IMG/VR virus record: IMGVR_UViG_3300025112_000255
Coordinates: 1 to 20,046 of that record
DNA from: a virus
DNA: 20,046 bases
Reading direction: 5' to 3' (one strand)
Part shown: positions 1 to 9,231 of the stretch, one piece after another
Layout of the letters: the number at the start of each line of letters is the position of its first letter
Numbering within the stretch: position 1 is the first letter of the stretch
Notes under the pieces: model-generated
The model's database searches: none
Told to the model about the DNA's origin: nothing
The model's input: the letters and a program-made list of their open reading frames with translations, nothing else
Made by a program: the position numbers and the translations under genes

Positions 1-45
1 TCTGTATTACAAATTTCTAGACCTACAGAGGTCACAACAACATAA
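1..45 (+). CDS. 3' end of an upstream gene (partial)
   Basis: The first frame is open from the window edge and closes with TAA at 43-45, giving a tail that ends in PTEVTTT. It stops four bases before the Shine-Dalgarno-like AAGGA of the next gene, as expected for a tightly packed phage operon. Only about 14 residues are visible, so no product can be named. The frame of the next gene is also open to the window edge, so that gene could in principle start earlier and this tail could be spurious. Confidence 0.4.
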   Translation, partial: SVLQISRPTEVTTT

Positions 46-52
46 GGATAAT

Positions 53-301
53 ATGCCGTTCATAGAACAAGAATCAAAAGATGAAATACAAACAATAAAA
101 GGTGAAAAAGTTAGGGTTCTGACACCTGAAGTAGAGGTAACACTAACTAATACTGAAACAGGTCAAGAGTATATGTCAGATAAAGAAGCTGACGATGATG
201 TAGATCATCCAGAGACTGCTACTAAAAGAGAACACATTAAAAGAGATGTTCATGTAAAAGTGAAACAAGTTATTTTAGGTGCTCAAACCAAGGGATTGTA
301 A
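53..301 (+). CDS. Small acidic phage protein of unknown function
   Basis: This 82-residue protein is highly charged and has no membrane segment. Its centre carries a TNTETGQEYMSDKEADDDVD stretch, followed by TATKREHIKRDVHVKV. I recall similar short proteins in uncultured marine phages next to structural genes, but know no function. The ATG at 53 follows AAGGA at 44-48 with a short spacer, which supports this start. The reading frame has no stop back to base 2, so a longer form cannot be excluded from this window. It lies directly ahead of the Gly-rich structural genes, which suggests a virion or assembly role by position only. Confidence 0.65.
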   Translation: MPFIEQESKDEIQTIKGEKVRVLTPEVEVTLTNTETGQEYMSDKEADDDVDHPETATKREHIKRDVHVKVKQVILGAQTKGL

Positions 302-332
302 AATACAACGAAATAGGATATTTTAAACGACT

Positions 333-2249
333 ATGGCAATTACAGACATTATTGAAGAATCAGAAGTCATCGACGCTGGTGCGCCAAGCATCAAGTACGA
401 AGGCGAAAGACCTCTTCAAAAAGAAAATATCAAGACGGCTGGTCCTGATTGGTATATTAAAAGATTAGAACACCTAATGTTTTTAGGTTATGAATATGAT
501 GAAGCTGGTGAAATAGCTTCTGATAATGAAAAGTATTTTGAAGCTATTGGTTCAGACGAATCACGGAACACGGACCAAGAAGAAATCGTAGAAGAAGAAG
601 GAATTATGAGAGCGGCTCATGGTGGGGCTGCTAGAAGAAGATATTTTTCAGGAGCATATGGTCAAGGTGCAGGAGATAGAGGAGGAGACCCTCGTGCAAG
701 TAAATCACAAAATGTAACTGGTAGGCAGGCAGACAACAGAAGAGATGCAGCAGCAGAAGCCAGAGAAAGAGCAAGGGCAAATCAAGCTACTTCTCAATCA
801 GCACAAGACATACAAAGAAGCAGAGAAATGAAAGAATTAATAGCCAAGCAACAAGCAGAAAAAGATTATGATGTAACAGGAACTAAAAAAATACCAGAAG
901 GTCCCACAACTACTGGTGGTGGTGATGGGTGGAACATACCATCTCCATGGAAACGAAGCACTCATTATAATTTAGCAACTGCGATTCCTGGTTCAAAAGG
1001 AAGAATTACAAACATGAGAAAAGCTTATGCAGAATATTTAAAAAGCATGGGCATAACACCTTCTGAAGAATTAGAAGATACAGAAAATTTATTTAATTAT
1101 TTTGATAAACAAGCTTTTGATAAAACACAGCCAGGACCTATTAACATTGGTGACAAAAGTAAACTAGGATACGTTCAAAACTATGGAGATTTTATAGCTG
1201 AAAAATTTGGTGCACCTGGTGTTAAGCATTCTGGTAATGTAGGTCATTTAGAAAAGTTTGTTAAGACGTATGAAAAAAACCCAGACGGAAGTTTTAAATT
1301 AAGTGCTAGAGGAAATAAAATTCCTGCTTCATATGGTTATAAAGATAAAACCGGTGACGATGGTGGTGTTGGTGGTTCTCAATCAGAATGGCAACGATTA
1401 GGTTATCCAAGTCCAGCAGCGTATCAAGCTGCAATGAGTGGTGGCATGGGCGCTGGATCCGGGAGCAGTGGAAGTGGCTCCGATGAAGAAGAAGATTTTG
1501 AATTAGCTTTAGCTTTTAGAGCTGATGGTGGAAGAGTACCGGCAGCATTCGGTGGAATGATGGGTAATGATGGCAGACGTGCTTATGGTTTAGGAAGTAT
1601 ATTTAAAAAAGCTAAGAAGATATTTAAAAGTCCATTAGGTCAAGCGGCACTATTGGGTTTAGGTGGTTGGAAATCAAGTTTATTTAGTGGTAAAGGTGGT
1701 TTCTTGAAGAACATTGGTGGATGGTTCGGAAAAGAAGGCGCATTATCTAAAATGGGATTAGGGAAAGTAGCAGGTGGAATTGGTTTAGCTTCACTTGGTG
1801 CAGGTATGTTAGCTAAAGGTTATCAAGATGAAGACGAAGATGGTTACGATGATAACACAGGTTTTAGTGTAGAAGAAATTAGAAACAGCCCATATAAATA
1901 TTTAGCACCAGCGAATAAAGCCTATGGCGGAAGAATAGGAGCTGAAGAAGGTGGACTCATGGACATGGGTGGTATGGAAAAAGATTATAGAGCCGATGGT
2001 GGATTCGTTCCTATCGGTGGTAAAGAAAGAGCGGACGATGTTCCAGCTCGATTAAGTAAAAATGAATTTGTCTTTACAGCTGATGCTGTCAGAAATGCTG
2101 GCGGAGGAGATATAGACAAAGGCTCAGAAGTTATGTATAATGTAATGAAAAACCTAGAAGCCGGAGGTGACGTATCACAAGACTCGCAAGGCTTAGATGG
2201 CGCTAGAGAAATGTTTCAAACATCACAAAGATTAGAGGAAGTGCTATAA
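333..2249 (+). CDS. Gly-rich phage structural protein with ARLSKNEFV motif
   Basis: This 638-residue protein is probably a virion or ejection-associated protein. The acidic N-terminal part (1-90) is followed by a basic, Ala/Gln-rich coiled-coil-like stretch (about 125-175). A Gly/Ser linker sits near residues 370-385. Residues about 394-420 carry an RADGGRVPAAFGG motif. Residues 426-499 form a Gly-rich hydrophobic segment with basic ends that could enter a membrane. A second Gly-Gly-Arg motif (YGGRIG) and RADGGFVPIGG precede the C-terminal motif ADDVPARLSKNEFVFTADAV (about 567-586). I recall this C-terminal motif from structural proteins of marine phages, and similar ARLS.GEFV motifs from tape-measure-like proteins. 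The exact role is unknown. The start lacks a strong Shine-Dalgarno sequence. The stop overlaps the next ATG as TAATG. Confidence 0.7.
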   Translation: MAITDIIEESEVIDAGAPSIKYEGERPLQKENIKTAGPDWYIKRLEHLMFLGYEYDEAGEIASDNEKYFEAIGSDESRNTDQEEIVEEEGIMRAAHGGAARRRYFSGAYGQGAGDRGGDPRASKSQNVTGRQADNRRDAAAEARERARANQATSQSAQDIQRSREMKELIAKQQAEKDYDVTGTKKIPEGPTTTGGGDGWNIPSPWKRSTHYNLATAIPGSKGRITNMRKAYAEYLKSMGITPSEELEDTENLFNYFDKQAFDKTQPGPINIGDKSKLGYVQNYGDFIAEKFGAPGVKHSGNVGHLEKFVKTYEKNPDGSFKLSARGNKIPASYGYKDKTGDDGGVGGSQSEWQRLGYPSPAAYQAAMSGGMGAGSGSSGSGSDEEEDFELALAFRADGGRVPAAFGGMMGNDGRRAYGLGSIFKKAKKIFKSPLGQAALLGLGGWKSSLFSGKGGFLKNIGGWFGKEGALSKMGLGKVAGGIGLASLGAGMLAKGYQDEDEDGYDDNTGFSVEEIRNSPYKYLAPANKAYGGRIGAEEGGLMDMGGMEKDYRADGGFVPIGGKERADDVPARLSKNEFVFTADAVRNAGGGDIDKGSEVMYNVMKNLEAGGDVSQDSQGLDGAREMFQTSQRLEEVL

Positions 2250-3169
2250 TGGCTACAACAACACAACGTAATTTACCCCCAAAATTTATTGAAGACATAG
2301 GTGTTGATCTATCAAAACAATTAGTAGCATCAACAGGGGTACCTACAGTATCAACGGGAATAACAGGAATATCCCAACAAGCAGGTGAATCTGCTAAAGA
2401 TTTTGCAGCAAGACAACAAGCTGCTAAAGCTTTTACAACAAGACAACAAAGTTTAAAAGGCCTTGCACCAGAAATAGCTGGACAAACAGCTCTTCAACAA
2501 AAAGCAACGCAACTTGCAGGTCAAGGTGTTGGTGCTTATCAACCATATGTTGCAGGGGCGGAACAACTTATGGGACCTGGTGGTGGAACCGGTGCGGGTT
2601 CTATTCAGGAATATATGTCACCATATCAACAACAGGTGATAGATGTTTCTTTACAAGAATTTGATAGAAACGCAGGAATTAACAGACAAAAAATGAGAGA
2701 TAGTGCTGTTGCAGCTGGAGCTTTCGGTGGTGGAAGAGATCAAGTTATGCAATCAGAATATCAATTAGGAAGTGATAGAGAAAGAGCATTACTTCAAGCA
2801 AATTTACAACAGCAAGGTTTCCAACAAGCACAGGCAGCTAGAGGACAAGATTTTGAACGACAAAAAGGTTTAGCAAGTATGGTACCAGGATTACAAAGAC
2901 AAGATATTCAAACTTTAGGATCAGTGGGCGCAGCAGATCAAGCACAAGCACAAGCAGGTTTAGATGCAACAAGAGAAGCAGCAAGGCAGGCTACCTTCTT
3001 ACCGCAAGAAAATTTATCTAGATACGCAGGTCAAGTGGCTGGACTAATGGGTGGATATCCGGGGTCAACACAATCAACTAATGTACCAAATCCTTCACCA
3101 ATGCAAGCTGCATTGTCCATGGGTACTGGACTTGCAGGGATCTATGGATCACTAACAGGTAAATATTAA
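2249..3169 (+). CDS. Gln/Ala-rich virion protein, candidate internal (ejection) protein
   Basis: This 306-residue protein is rich in Gln, Ala and Gly and has no signal peptide. Residues about 125-165 read YMSPYQQQVIDVSLQEFDRN, then a segment ending AAGAFGGGRD. I recall this PYQQ...AFGG.R pattern from phage virion proteins of podovirus and other tailed-phage particles. A long Gln-rich helical region follows (about 165-245). A Gly-rich hydrophobic C-terminus (about 285-306) ends the protein. It starts on a TAATG overlap with the previous gene and ends on another, so the trio is probably translationally coupled. Its size and position before a 1394-residue protein resemble the small internal core proteins of T7-like phages, but that comparison is inference. 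Confidence 0.6.
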   Translation: MATTTQRNLPPKFIEDIGVDLSKQLVASTGVPTVSTGITGISQQAGESAKDFAARQQAAKAFTTRQQSLKGLAPEIAGQTALQQKATQLAGQGVGAYQPYVAGAEQLMGPGGGTGAGSIQEYMSPYQQQVIDVSLQEFDRNAGINRQKMRDSAVAAGAFGGGRDQVMQSEYQLGSDRERALLQANLQQQGFQQAQAARGQDFERQKGLASMVPGLQRQDIQTLGSVGAADQAQAQAGLDATREAARQATFLPQENLSRYAGQVAGLMGGYPGSTQSTNVPNPSPMQAALSMGTGLAGIYGSLTGKY

Positions 3170-4356
3170 TGAATAGAATTTTAAAAAGACCGATGTTTAG
3201 ATTAGGTGGAAGTGCAGAAGGAATTACTTCTGGACTGGACGGACCTGATATTAATGCATCGAGACAAGGGTATGACCCGGGTGGTGTTGTGTATCCTAAA
3301 AGTAGTGAGATAATTGATCAAGATGAAGAGTGGACGGATGTTGTAGGTACCGGAGGAACTGGTAATAATACAATAGTAGAAGAAGCAATTAGTAGTGCTG
3401 GTCCAAATGAATCATGGGAAGATATCTTTAGAAGAGCAAAGAGTGAAAGACAAAGAATGAGGGAAGAAGAAGGCCTTGACTCAGAAGGTATTAAACCAGG
3501 ACAACCTGGTTCTGTATCAAGTATGTTAACTAATTTTGCTTTAAACCTAGCAGCTCAACCTGGTGGAAATTTAATAGGAGCTGTTGGTAAAGCGGGTGGT
3601 CCTGCTTTTGAGAAATTTCAAGGAGCAAGAATGGCTGATAAGTTAAGCGGAAGAAAAGAAAAAATAGATATGTTTGATGAAGCTAGTGATACTGCTACAG
3701 ATATTTTTAAAGCTCAAGAAGAAACAAGAAGAGATATTGCTACACAGAAATTAAAAGGCAAACAAGTTTATGCTAAGCAACAAGCCGCTGATCAATTAAA
3801 AGTAATATATGAAGGAGAGATTTCAGGTTTAGAAGATAAGTTATCACAAGCTACTGATCCAGAAGAGAAAAAAACTATTAAGAAACAAATCCAAGATAAA
3901 AGAGATGAGCTGCAAGATAAAATTATATCTGTTCTAACAGATAGTCAAACTAGAAGTGAGAGTGTTCAAGAAATTATTATAAAATTAATTGACTCAGGAG
4001 ATTTAGATCTAGACACAGTACTTAAATATTACCCAGAGATAGCAGAACTTGTGCCTGAAGAAAAAGCTACTGGAGGAAGAGTTGGATATCAAATGGGCGG
4101 TGAAATTGTAGAAGAATTTAACGAGACACTAGACACTGAGCCTGCACAAACTGCTACTGACCCTGCACAAACTCAAGATTTAACGTATGAAGAATTAAGA
4201 TCTAGATTGCCTAGACAAATTGGCAACGACATTGTTGCTTTATTGGCTATGAGTAAACAAGCATTAATAGATTTTGCAAATATACAGACCCAACAAGACG
4301 TGGATAATTTTAATCAATCATATAACGTAGATCTAGCATTGCCACAGGAGGGTTAA
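3169..4356 (+). CDS. Phage structural protein with RPMFRLGG N-terminus and coiled coil
   Basis: This 395-residue protein begins with MNRILKRPMFRLGGSAEGIT, an N-terminus I recall in many marine phage proteins of unknown function. A short Gly-rich hydrophobic stretch (about 114-144) is followed by a strongly charged coiled-coil region (about 158-254). A TGGRVGYQMGGE motif sits near residues 302-313 and echoes the Gly-Gly-Arg motifs of the gene two upstream. The C-terminal 58 residues form a separate acidic domain starting LTYEELRSRLP and ending VDLALPQEG. An exact 12-base repeat gives two PAQT units just before it. The gene starts on a TAATG overlap. Probably a virion or assembly protein; function unknown. 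Confidence 0.6.
   Translation: MNRILKRPMFRLGGSAEGITSGLDGPDINASRQGYDPGGVVYPKSSEIIDQDEEWTDVVGTGGTGNNTIVEEAISSAGPNESWEDIFRRAKSERQRMREEEGLDSEGIKPGQPGSVSSMLTNFALNLAAQPGGNLIGAVGKAGGPAFEKFQGARMADKLSGRKEKIDMFDEASDTATDIFKAQEETRRDIATQKLKGKQVYAKQQAADQLKVIYEGEISGLEDKLSQATDPEEKKTIKKQIQDKRDELQDKIISVLTDSQTRSESVQEIIIKLIDSGDLDLDTVLKYYPEIAELVPEEKATGGRVGYQMGGEIVEEFNETLDTEPAQTATDPAQTQDLTYEELRSRLPRQIGNDIVALLAMSKQALIDFANIQTQQDVDNFNQSYNVDLALPQEG
4141..4173 (+). repeat. Short direct repeat inside coding sequence
   Basis: CCTGCACAAACT occurs at 4141-4152 and again at 4162-4173, a 21-base period that encodes two PAQT units in the linker before the C-terminal domain. It keeps the reading frame, so it looks like a local linker duplication rather than a regulatory site. 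Confidence 0.6.
4347..4352 (+). promoter_or_regulatory. Shine-Dalgarno AGGAGG deciding a GTG start
   Basis: AGGAGG lies in the last codons of the preceding gene, five bases ahead of the GTG at 4358. It is one of the strongest ribosome binding sites in the window and supports GTG as the start of the 1394-residue gene. Confidence 0.8.
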
Positions 4357-4357
4357 A

Positions 4358-7300
4358 GTGGATCCTTTCAAACCAAAAAAAAAGAATCGGCTTTACGAAG
4401 TAGATCACGATAGAATAGTCGCCCAAGCTAAAAAAAAATTAAACAAACCTAGAAAAGAAGTTAAGTTTACTTGGGAAGGTTTAAAAAAGGCTATTCCTTT
4501 ATTAGAAACTAATCCTTTTGATCCAAGAAAATTAAAAAGAATAAAAGAATTAACCGAGGGCGCACCAGCTAAAGAAAAAGATTACATCGAAGGTTTTGAA
4601 GAAATAGAAAAAGTTTTATATGGTGGTGTTCAAGATCTAGGATACAGTATAGGAAGTTTACTTACTGAAGGAATAGATTTAACGGTAGGTAGAATTCCTA
4701 AAGACAATACTAAATTTACAGAAAAGCTAACAGAAGTTTACAACGAAAATAAAATTGAAGATCCTGAAACTTTAGTTGGAGAGCTTGCAAAAATAGGGGT
4801 TCAATGGGGTATACCTGGAAGTGCTGTTTTAAAAATTGGTGCAAGAGCTAGAGGGATTGCTAAAAGTAGAGAAGCTCTTGGTAAATTAACAAAGATTCAA
4901 AGAGGAACTTCAATAGCAAAACGTGCTGGTTACATGGCTGGTTCTTTTGCAGCAGTAGATTTTATAGCGAGTGATCCTGAGACACCAACCATGGTATTGG
5001 AAAAAGAAAGTGAAGAAGGTAAATCAGGAACAGAGTTAGCTTTAACACGATTTAAAAACAGATTAAGATTCGGAGCTGAAGGGGCAGCGCTCGGAGCGGG
5101 CTTTACTTTACTAGGAAAACCAGCAAGAGTTGTTGGTAGTTTTGGAGTTAAGTATGGTCTATTTAAACCAGCAGGTTATGCATTAAGAGCGGCTAACTGG
5201 GCTGTGGTAGATCCTTTGGCTTGGATGTTAGCTAGGACTCCAGGTCTTCGTGCCGCGAATCGTGGATTAAGAAATGCTAGTGCATTTACTGTAGAAAAAT
5301 TAATGAATCCAATCTTAAGTAGAAACTTTAAATTTAAACAGTTACCTGACTTTGATGACTGGAGATTGTTTAGTACTAAAAGTAAAGATCCATTAAAAGC
5401 AAGATTAAAAAAACTTGATAATTTTTTAGCAGCTTTTAGATCGGTAGGTAAATACACAGGTTTAGGTTATCAAGTAACATCAGAGGCTAAAAGAAAAATT
5501 AAATCACAATCAAAAACTATTAACAAATGGTTAGAGTCCCTTGAATTTAAAGCTTATAATTTAGCTAAAGGCTCAAAAAATTTATACAATACTAATACTA
5601 CTTCACCGGCTAGTATGGATTATTATTTAGATCATGTTTTATCTTATTTAAAAGGACAAAAGAAATTAAGTGCTATACCTGAAGAATTAAGAACCCCGGC
5701 TCATGAACTTAATAAAGAATTAATTAAAATTAAAAAAACATTTGGTGATCTCCTACCGGCAGGAGAAATAAAAGATTACATGTTAAATAATATTAAAACT
5801 TATATGCGGAAGTCTTTTTCTATCTTCACCAATCCAGCATACAATCCACCGAAAGAAGTCTACGCTAAAGCAGTTGATTGGGTTACGGATAATGTAGTTA
5901 AAAAAAATAAAGATTTAAAAGAAGCAGCAAAACTATCCTATCCAAAACAAAATGCAGCCGCAGCCAATAAAACTTATGCGGAATCTATTGTAAGTAAAAT
6001 ATTACAGGATGGAAAACAAAATGCTCAAGACCCATTAAAGATGTTACAGAGAATGGCCAAAGAAGAATTAAGATCTGATCAACTATTAAAAACAGGAGAA
6101 GAATTACCCACAGCTATTAAAAGATTATTGGGAGAAGAAAATAATTTAAAATCTTCGGTGTTACAGACTACATCCCATGCCATAACTCAATCAGCTAATA
6201 AAAGAATGTTTGATAGACTAGCTGATATTGGACAAAAGGAAGGTTGGTTGTTTAAAAGTAAAGCACACGGAATTGGAAAAGGAATTTTAGATGTAAGTGA
6301 TAGAGGAATTGGAAATATAAAAGGATTGGGCTTGTTAAAAAGTAACATCTCTAAACTTCATTCATCTAAACAAGTGCTTCAAGCTATAAAAGGAACTCCT
6401 GGTACTTTAGATAGTTGGATTCAAAATGATATCTACAGAGGAATCCTTCAATTAAAAGTAGCAACTCAATTTGGTAAAACAGTTTTATCTCCAGCAACTC
6501 AAGTTAGAAACGTTACATCTGCAAGTATGTTTCCATTAGCTAATGGTCATATAGGTGGAAGATCATCTGTAACTGAAGCAATAAAGATGACAGTAGATGA
6601 TATCTTTGGTGCAGGGAAAGTAATTGATGAAGCTGCCTTTATAAAAAATATAGAAAATAAAATTAGCCTCGGCGTGTTAGATGAAAATATATACACCGCT
6701 GAATTAAAAGCTGTTCTACAGGATATTAAATCAGGAGCTAAAGTTAAGAGCATGGATAGCTTATTAAATAAACTAACCAATAATAAATTTGTTAAAAAAG
6801 CAACTCAAGTATATGCAGGAGGTGATAACTTATGGAAATGGTATGGTCATGAGTATGTAAAATCTCAGATGAGACATATGTATAGTACGGTTGATGACAT
6901 TGCAAAATGGACCAAGGAAATAACAGGAAGAGAATTTCAACGAACAAATACCTTTACTGGAAAAGTAAAAACATTTGGCGAAGCTGTGGATGAAGCGGCA
7001 GCATGGGAAATTAGAAATACTTATCCAACTTATAGTAAAGTTCCAGAGTTTGTAAAAAATATTAGAAAGTTACCGTTTGGTAATTTCGTATCTTTCCCGG
7101 CAGAAATGATAAGAACAACTACTAACATATTAAACATTGCATCTAAAGAAGCAGCCTCAAGCAATCCTTTATTAAGACAAGTAGGTTATAGAAGAATGAT
7201 GGGGGCGTATGTTACATTAGGTGGAGCTAGTTGGGGAGTATCAACCATAGCACAAAACCTAACAGGCGTAACAATGGAACAAATAGAAGCTTATAAAAGA

Positions 7301-8542
7301 AGTCTTTCTGCTCCATGGAATTCAAGAGCAACTATCATTCCAATTAATAAATGGAAAGACGGTGTTGGTAAAGCAATTAACTTCTCATACTTTAGTCCTT
7401 ATGACGTAGTCGTTCAACCCATAGAAGCTTTTATGAAAACTCTTCAAGAAGGTAAAATGAATGATGAGAAAAGAACCGAAATATTTTTTCAAATGATTAA
7501 TCCTTTTGGTGAAGGGCCAGTTGGTAAAACAATTCAACCATTTATTTCTGAAGCAATTGCATTAGAAAAATGGAATGATGTAGCTCCTGCAGGATTCTTT
7601 ACAGGAGGAAGAGGTGGTGAAACTAAAACAGGTGCAAAAGTTTATAGCGATAATGATGAAATTGGAACTAAGATTGCAAAATCTTGGGCACACATGTGGG
7701 AAGGAATTCAACCCGGTGCAGTAACAACGGCTGGTAAACTATATAAAGGAGCTATTGGTGATGTAACTAAAAGTGGAAGACCGGTATCCTTACAGGATGA
7801 AGCTCTTGCATTATTATCTGGAATTAGAATTATCAATGTGGATGTACCACAGACCATGCAGTATAAAATATCAGAATATAATAGAGGAACTAGAGCTGTT
7901 ACTGAAACAGAGACTATGTTTAACTTAGAGAACTGGCGAACAAGAGGACCTGAAACATTGGCTGGAGAATTTAGAGACATACAAGATGAAAATTATAGAG
8001 TGAATAAAGATTTTTATAGAGTACTTAAAGATGCAATGGACGTTGGGGTTTCACGGAAAGATCTTTTTAAAATTCTTAAAAAAAGAGGGATGCCTTCTAA
8101 AAAAATTAATTGGTTGTTAAAAGGAAAAAATATTCCTTACAGTGCATACGATAAACGTATGAAATTAAGATTAAAAGAGGCCAAAGACTTAGGAAAAGAA
8201 TTAGGAAAAGATAAATCTTCTGATTTCAAAAAATACTTTTATCCTAAGAGTGAGTTTAGAAGAATTGAAAGAGAGTATAAAAGAAAATCTTTAGCTCCAG
8301 AAGAAAAAGTTAACAGAAGTATTATTGATAGAGTTACTGATTACTTTAGTGAAAAAGTTTCACCACAAGGAGAAACTATTAAAACAGCACAGGTGCAAAG
8401 AATACAAACACCACCATTACCGGGAACACCAATGCCTTCTCAAAGTTTAATGGCACAGTCACCTCAAAAAATAAATGGGTTGACACGTAGTGAACAGGCA
8501 TTACTATCACCAGAAGAAAAAGTAATTGCGGCGAGGACTTAA
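4358..8542 (+). CDS. Very large virion-associated protein, candidate DNA-ejection protein
   Basis: This 1394-residue protein is the largest in the window, comparable in size to the large internal core protein of T7-like phages. The GTG start is set by AGGAGG five bases upstream. After a basic N-terminus come Gly/Ala-rich hydrophobic stretches at about 147-175, 190-205 and 238-300, which could insert into a membrane. Residues about 700-732 hold TVLSPATQVRNVTSASMFP. I recall similar SP.T..RN motifs from large polyvalent phage proteins. Residues about 905-985 contain LPFGNFVSFPAEMIRTTTNI and a Gly-rich hydrophobic patch. The C-terminal 160 residues are very Lys/Arg-rich and then become Pro/Gln-rich. 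I see no lysozyme, peptidase or NTPase motif. An ejection role rests on size, order and hydrophobic segments only. Confidence 0.6.
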   Translation: MDPFKPKKKNRLYEVDHDRIVAQAKKKLNKPRKEVKFTWEGLKKAIPLLETNPFDPRKLKRIKELTEGAPAKEKDYIEGFEEIEKVLYGGVQDLGYSIGSLLTEGIDLTVGRIPKDNTKFTEKLTEVYNENKIEDPETLVGELAKIGVQWGIPGSAVLKIGARARGIAKSREALGKLTKIQRGTSIAKRAGYMAGSFAAVDFIASDPETPTMVLEKESEEGKSGTELALTRFKNRLRFGAEGAALGAGFTLLGKPARVVGSFGVKYGLFKPAGYALRAANWAVVDPLAWMLARTPGLRAANRGLRNASAFTVEKLMNPILSRNFKFKQLPDFDDWRLFSTKSKDPLKARLKKLDNFLAAFRSVGKYTGLGYQVTSEAKRKIKSQSKTINKWLESLEFKAYNLAKGSKNLYNTNTTSPASMDYYLDHVLSYLKGQKKLSAIPEELRTPAHELNKELIKIKKTFGDLLPAGEIKDYMLNNIKTYMRKSFSIFTNPAYNPPKEVYAKAVDWVTDNVVKKNKDLKEAAKLSYPKQNAAAANKTYAESIVSKILQDGKQNAQDPLKMLQRMAKEELRSDQLLKTGEELPTAIKRLLGEENNLKSSVLQTTSHAITQSANKRMFDRLADIGQKEGWLFKSKAHGIGKGILDVSDRGIGNIKGLGLLKSNISKLHSSKQVLQAIKGTPGTLDSWIQNDIYRGILQLKVATQFGKTVLSPATQVRNVTSASMFPLANGHIGGRSSVTEAIKMTVDDIFGAGKVIDEAAFIKNIENKISLGVLDENIYTAELKAVLQDIKSGAKVKSMDSLLNKLTNNKFVKKATQVYAGGDNLWKWYGHEYVKSQMRHMYSTVDDIAKWTKEITGREFQRTNTFTGKVKTFGEAVDEAAAWEIRNTYPTYSKVPEFVKNIRKLPFGNFVSFPAEMIRTTTNILNIASKEAASSNPLLRQVGYRRMMGAYVTLGGASWGVSTIAQNLTGVTMEQIEAYKRSLSAPWNSRATIIPINKWKDGVGKAINFSYFSPYDVVVQPIEAFMKTLQEGKMNDEKRTEIFFQMINPFGEGPVGKTIQPFISEAIALEKWNDVAPAGFFTGGRGGETKTGAKVYSDNDEIGTKIAKSWAHMWEGIQPGAVTTAGKLYKGAIGDVTKSGRPVSLQDEALALLSGIRIINVDVPQTMQYKISEYNRGTRAVTETETMFNLENWRTRGPETLAGEFRDIQDENYRVNKDFYRVLKDAMDVGVSRKDLFKILKKRGMPSKKINWLLKGKNIPYSAYDKRMKLRLKEAKDLGKELGKDKSSDFKKYFYPKSEFRRIEREYKRKSLAPEEKVNRSIIDRVTDYFSEKVSPQGETIKTAQVQRIQTPPLPGTPMPSQSLMAQSPQKINGLTRSEQALLSPEEKVIAART

Positions 8543-8733
8543 TGGCAAAAGATGATGCACTACAGAGAATAAATTCTCATGAAAAGTTATGCAGGATTAT
8601 GCAGAAACAAACTCATGACAAGATTCATTCTATGGAGAATCAAATGCATAGAATAGAGAGTATTTTATTGGTATCTGTTGGTGCCTTGATCTCTGGTATG
8701 GCATATGTTATCTTTACTTTACTTACAAAATAA
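8542..8733 (+). CDS. XhlA-like small membrane protein, candidate holin
   Basis: This 63-residue protein has an amphipathic coiled-coil N-terminal half (about 5-40, heptad-like HSMENQMHRIESI) and one membrane helix at about 41-60 (LLVSVGALISGMAYVIFTLL), ending in a single Lys. That arrangement, with no signal peptide, is the pattern of the haemolysin XhlA family and of several phage holin-type proteins. It lies six bases ahead of the M15 peptidase gene, which supports a lysis role. It begins on a TAATG overlap with the large virion gene. Holin activity is inferred from topology and position; a virion or signalling role for a small membrane protein is also possible. Confidence 0.6.
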   Translation: MAKDDALQRINSHEKLCRIMQKQTHDKIHSMENQMHRIESILLVSVGALISGMAYVIFTLLTK

Positions 8734-8738
8734 AAATC

Positions 8739-9224
8739 ATGCAACTATCGAAACATTTTAAACTAGAAGAAATGACTAAATCAATGACGGCAACTCGTAA
8801 GGGCATTGACAACTCTCCAGGAGCAGGTGATATAAAAAATTTAGAAAACGTATGTTATGAAATACTAGAACCAGTGCGAGCTAAGTTTGATAAACCTATT
8901 ACGATTACATCGGGCTATAGATCTGAGGCGCTGTGTGAAGCGATCGGCAGCAAAAAAACGTCGCAACATGCAAAGGGCCAGGCGGTTGACTTTGAAATAG
9001 GTGGTGTACCAAATATTCAGATTGCTTACTGGCTTCAAGCAAACGTAGACTTTGACCAATTAATTTTAGAGTTCTATAACCCTGATGATCCTGCGGGGGG
9101 TTGGGTACATGTTAGCTACAATGAAAAAGGATCTAACAGAAAACAAGTATTAACTTACGACGGAAAAAGCTACGAAAACGGACTTCCAGAGATGAAATGG
9201 TCCGGTGGAAAAGTCGTTTCCTAA
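8739..9224 (+). CDS. Peptidase M15-type endolysin (zinc D-Ala/L-Ala-cutting wall peptidase)
   Basis: This 161-residue enzyme matches the short single-domain M15 peptidases (Peptidase_M15_3 type) that cut peptide bonds in peptidoglycan. The SGYRS motif is at 58-62. SQHAKGQAVDFE at 75-86 supplies zinc ligands His77 and Asp84. Glu111 in LILEFYNP fits the catalytic base, and His124 in GWVHVS is the third ligand. All key residues are present, so it should be active. There is no signal peptide, so it would need the neighbouring small membrane protein or similar to reach the wall. Alternatively such peptidases can be virion-borne, but the adjacent XhlA-like gene favours lysis. The exact bond cut is not readable. 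It is followed by a convergent gene 30 bases away. Confidence 0.88.
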   Translation: MQLSKHFKLEEMTKSMTATRKGIDNSPGAGDIKNLENVCYEILEPVRAKFDKPITITSGYRSEALCEAIGSKKTSQHAKGQAVDFEIGGVPNIQIAYWLQANVDFDQLILEFYNPDDPAGGWVHVSYNEKGSNRKQVLTYDGKSYENGLPEMKWSGGKVVS

Positions 9225-9231
9225 AATCTCA

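Noticed and set aside
5176-5457. Minus-strand frame inside the 1394-residue gene
   Set aside because: Shadow of a well-supported gene on the opposite strand; no ribosome site or promoter and no family resemblance. The same holds for 6547-6780 and 7708-7980.
5749-5766. Hairpin TCTCCT/AGGAGA with internal AGGAG in the giant gene
   Set aside because: Only six base pairs around a six-base loop; stems of this size are expected several times by chance in 20 kb, and no start codon in a useful frame follows closely.
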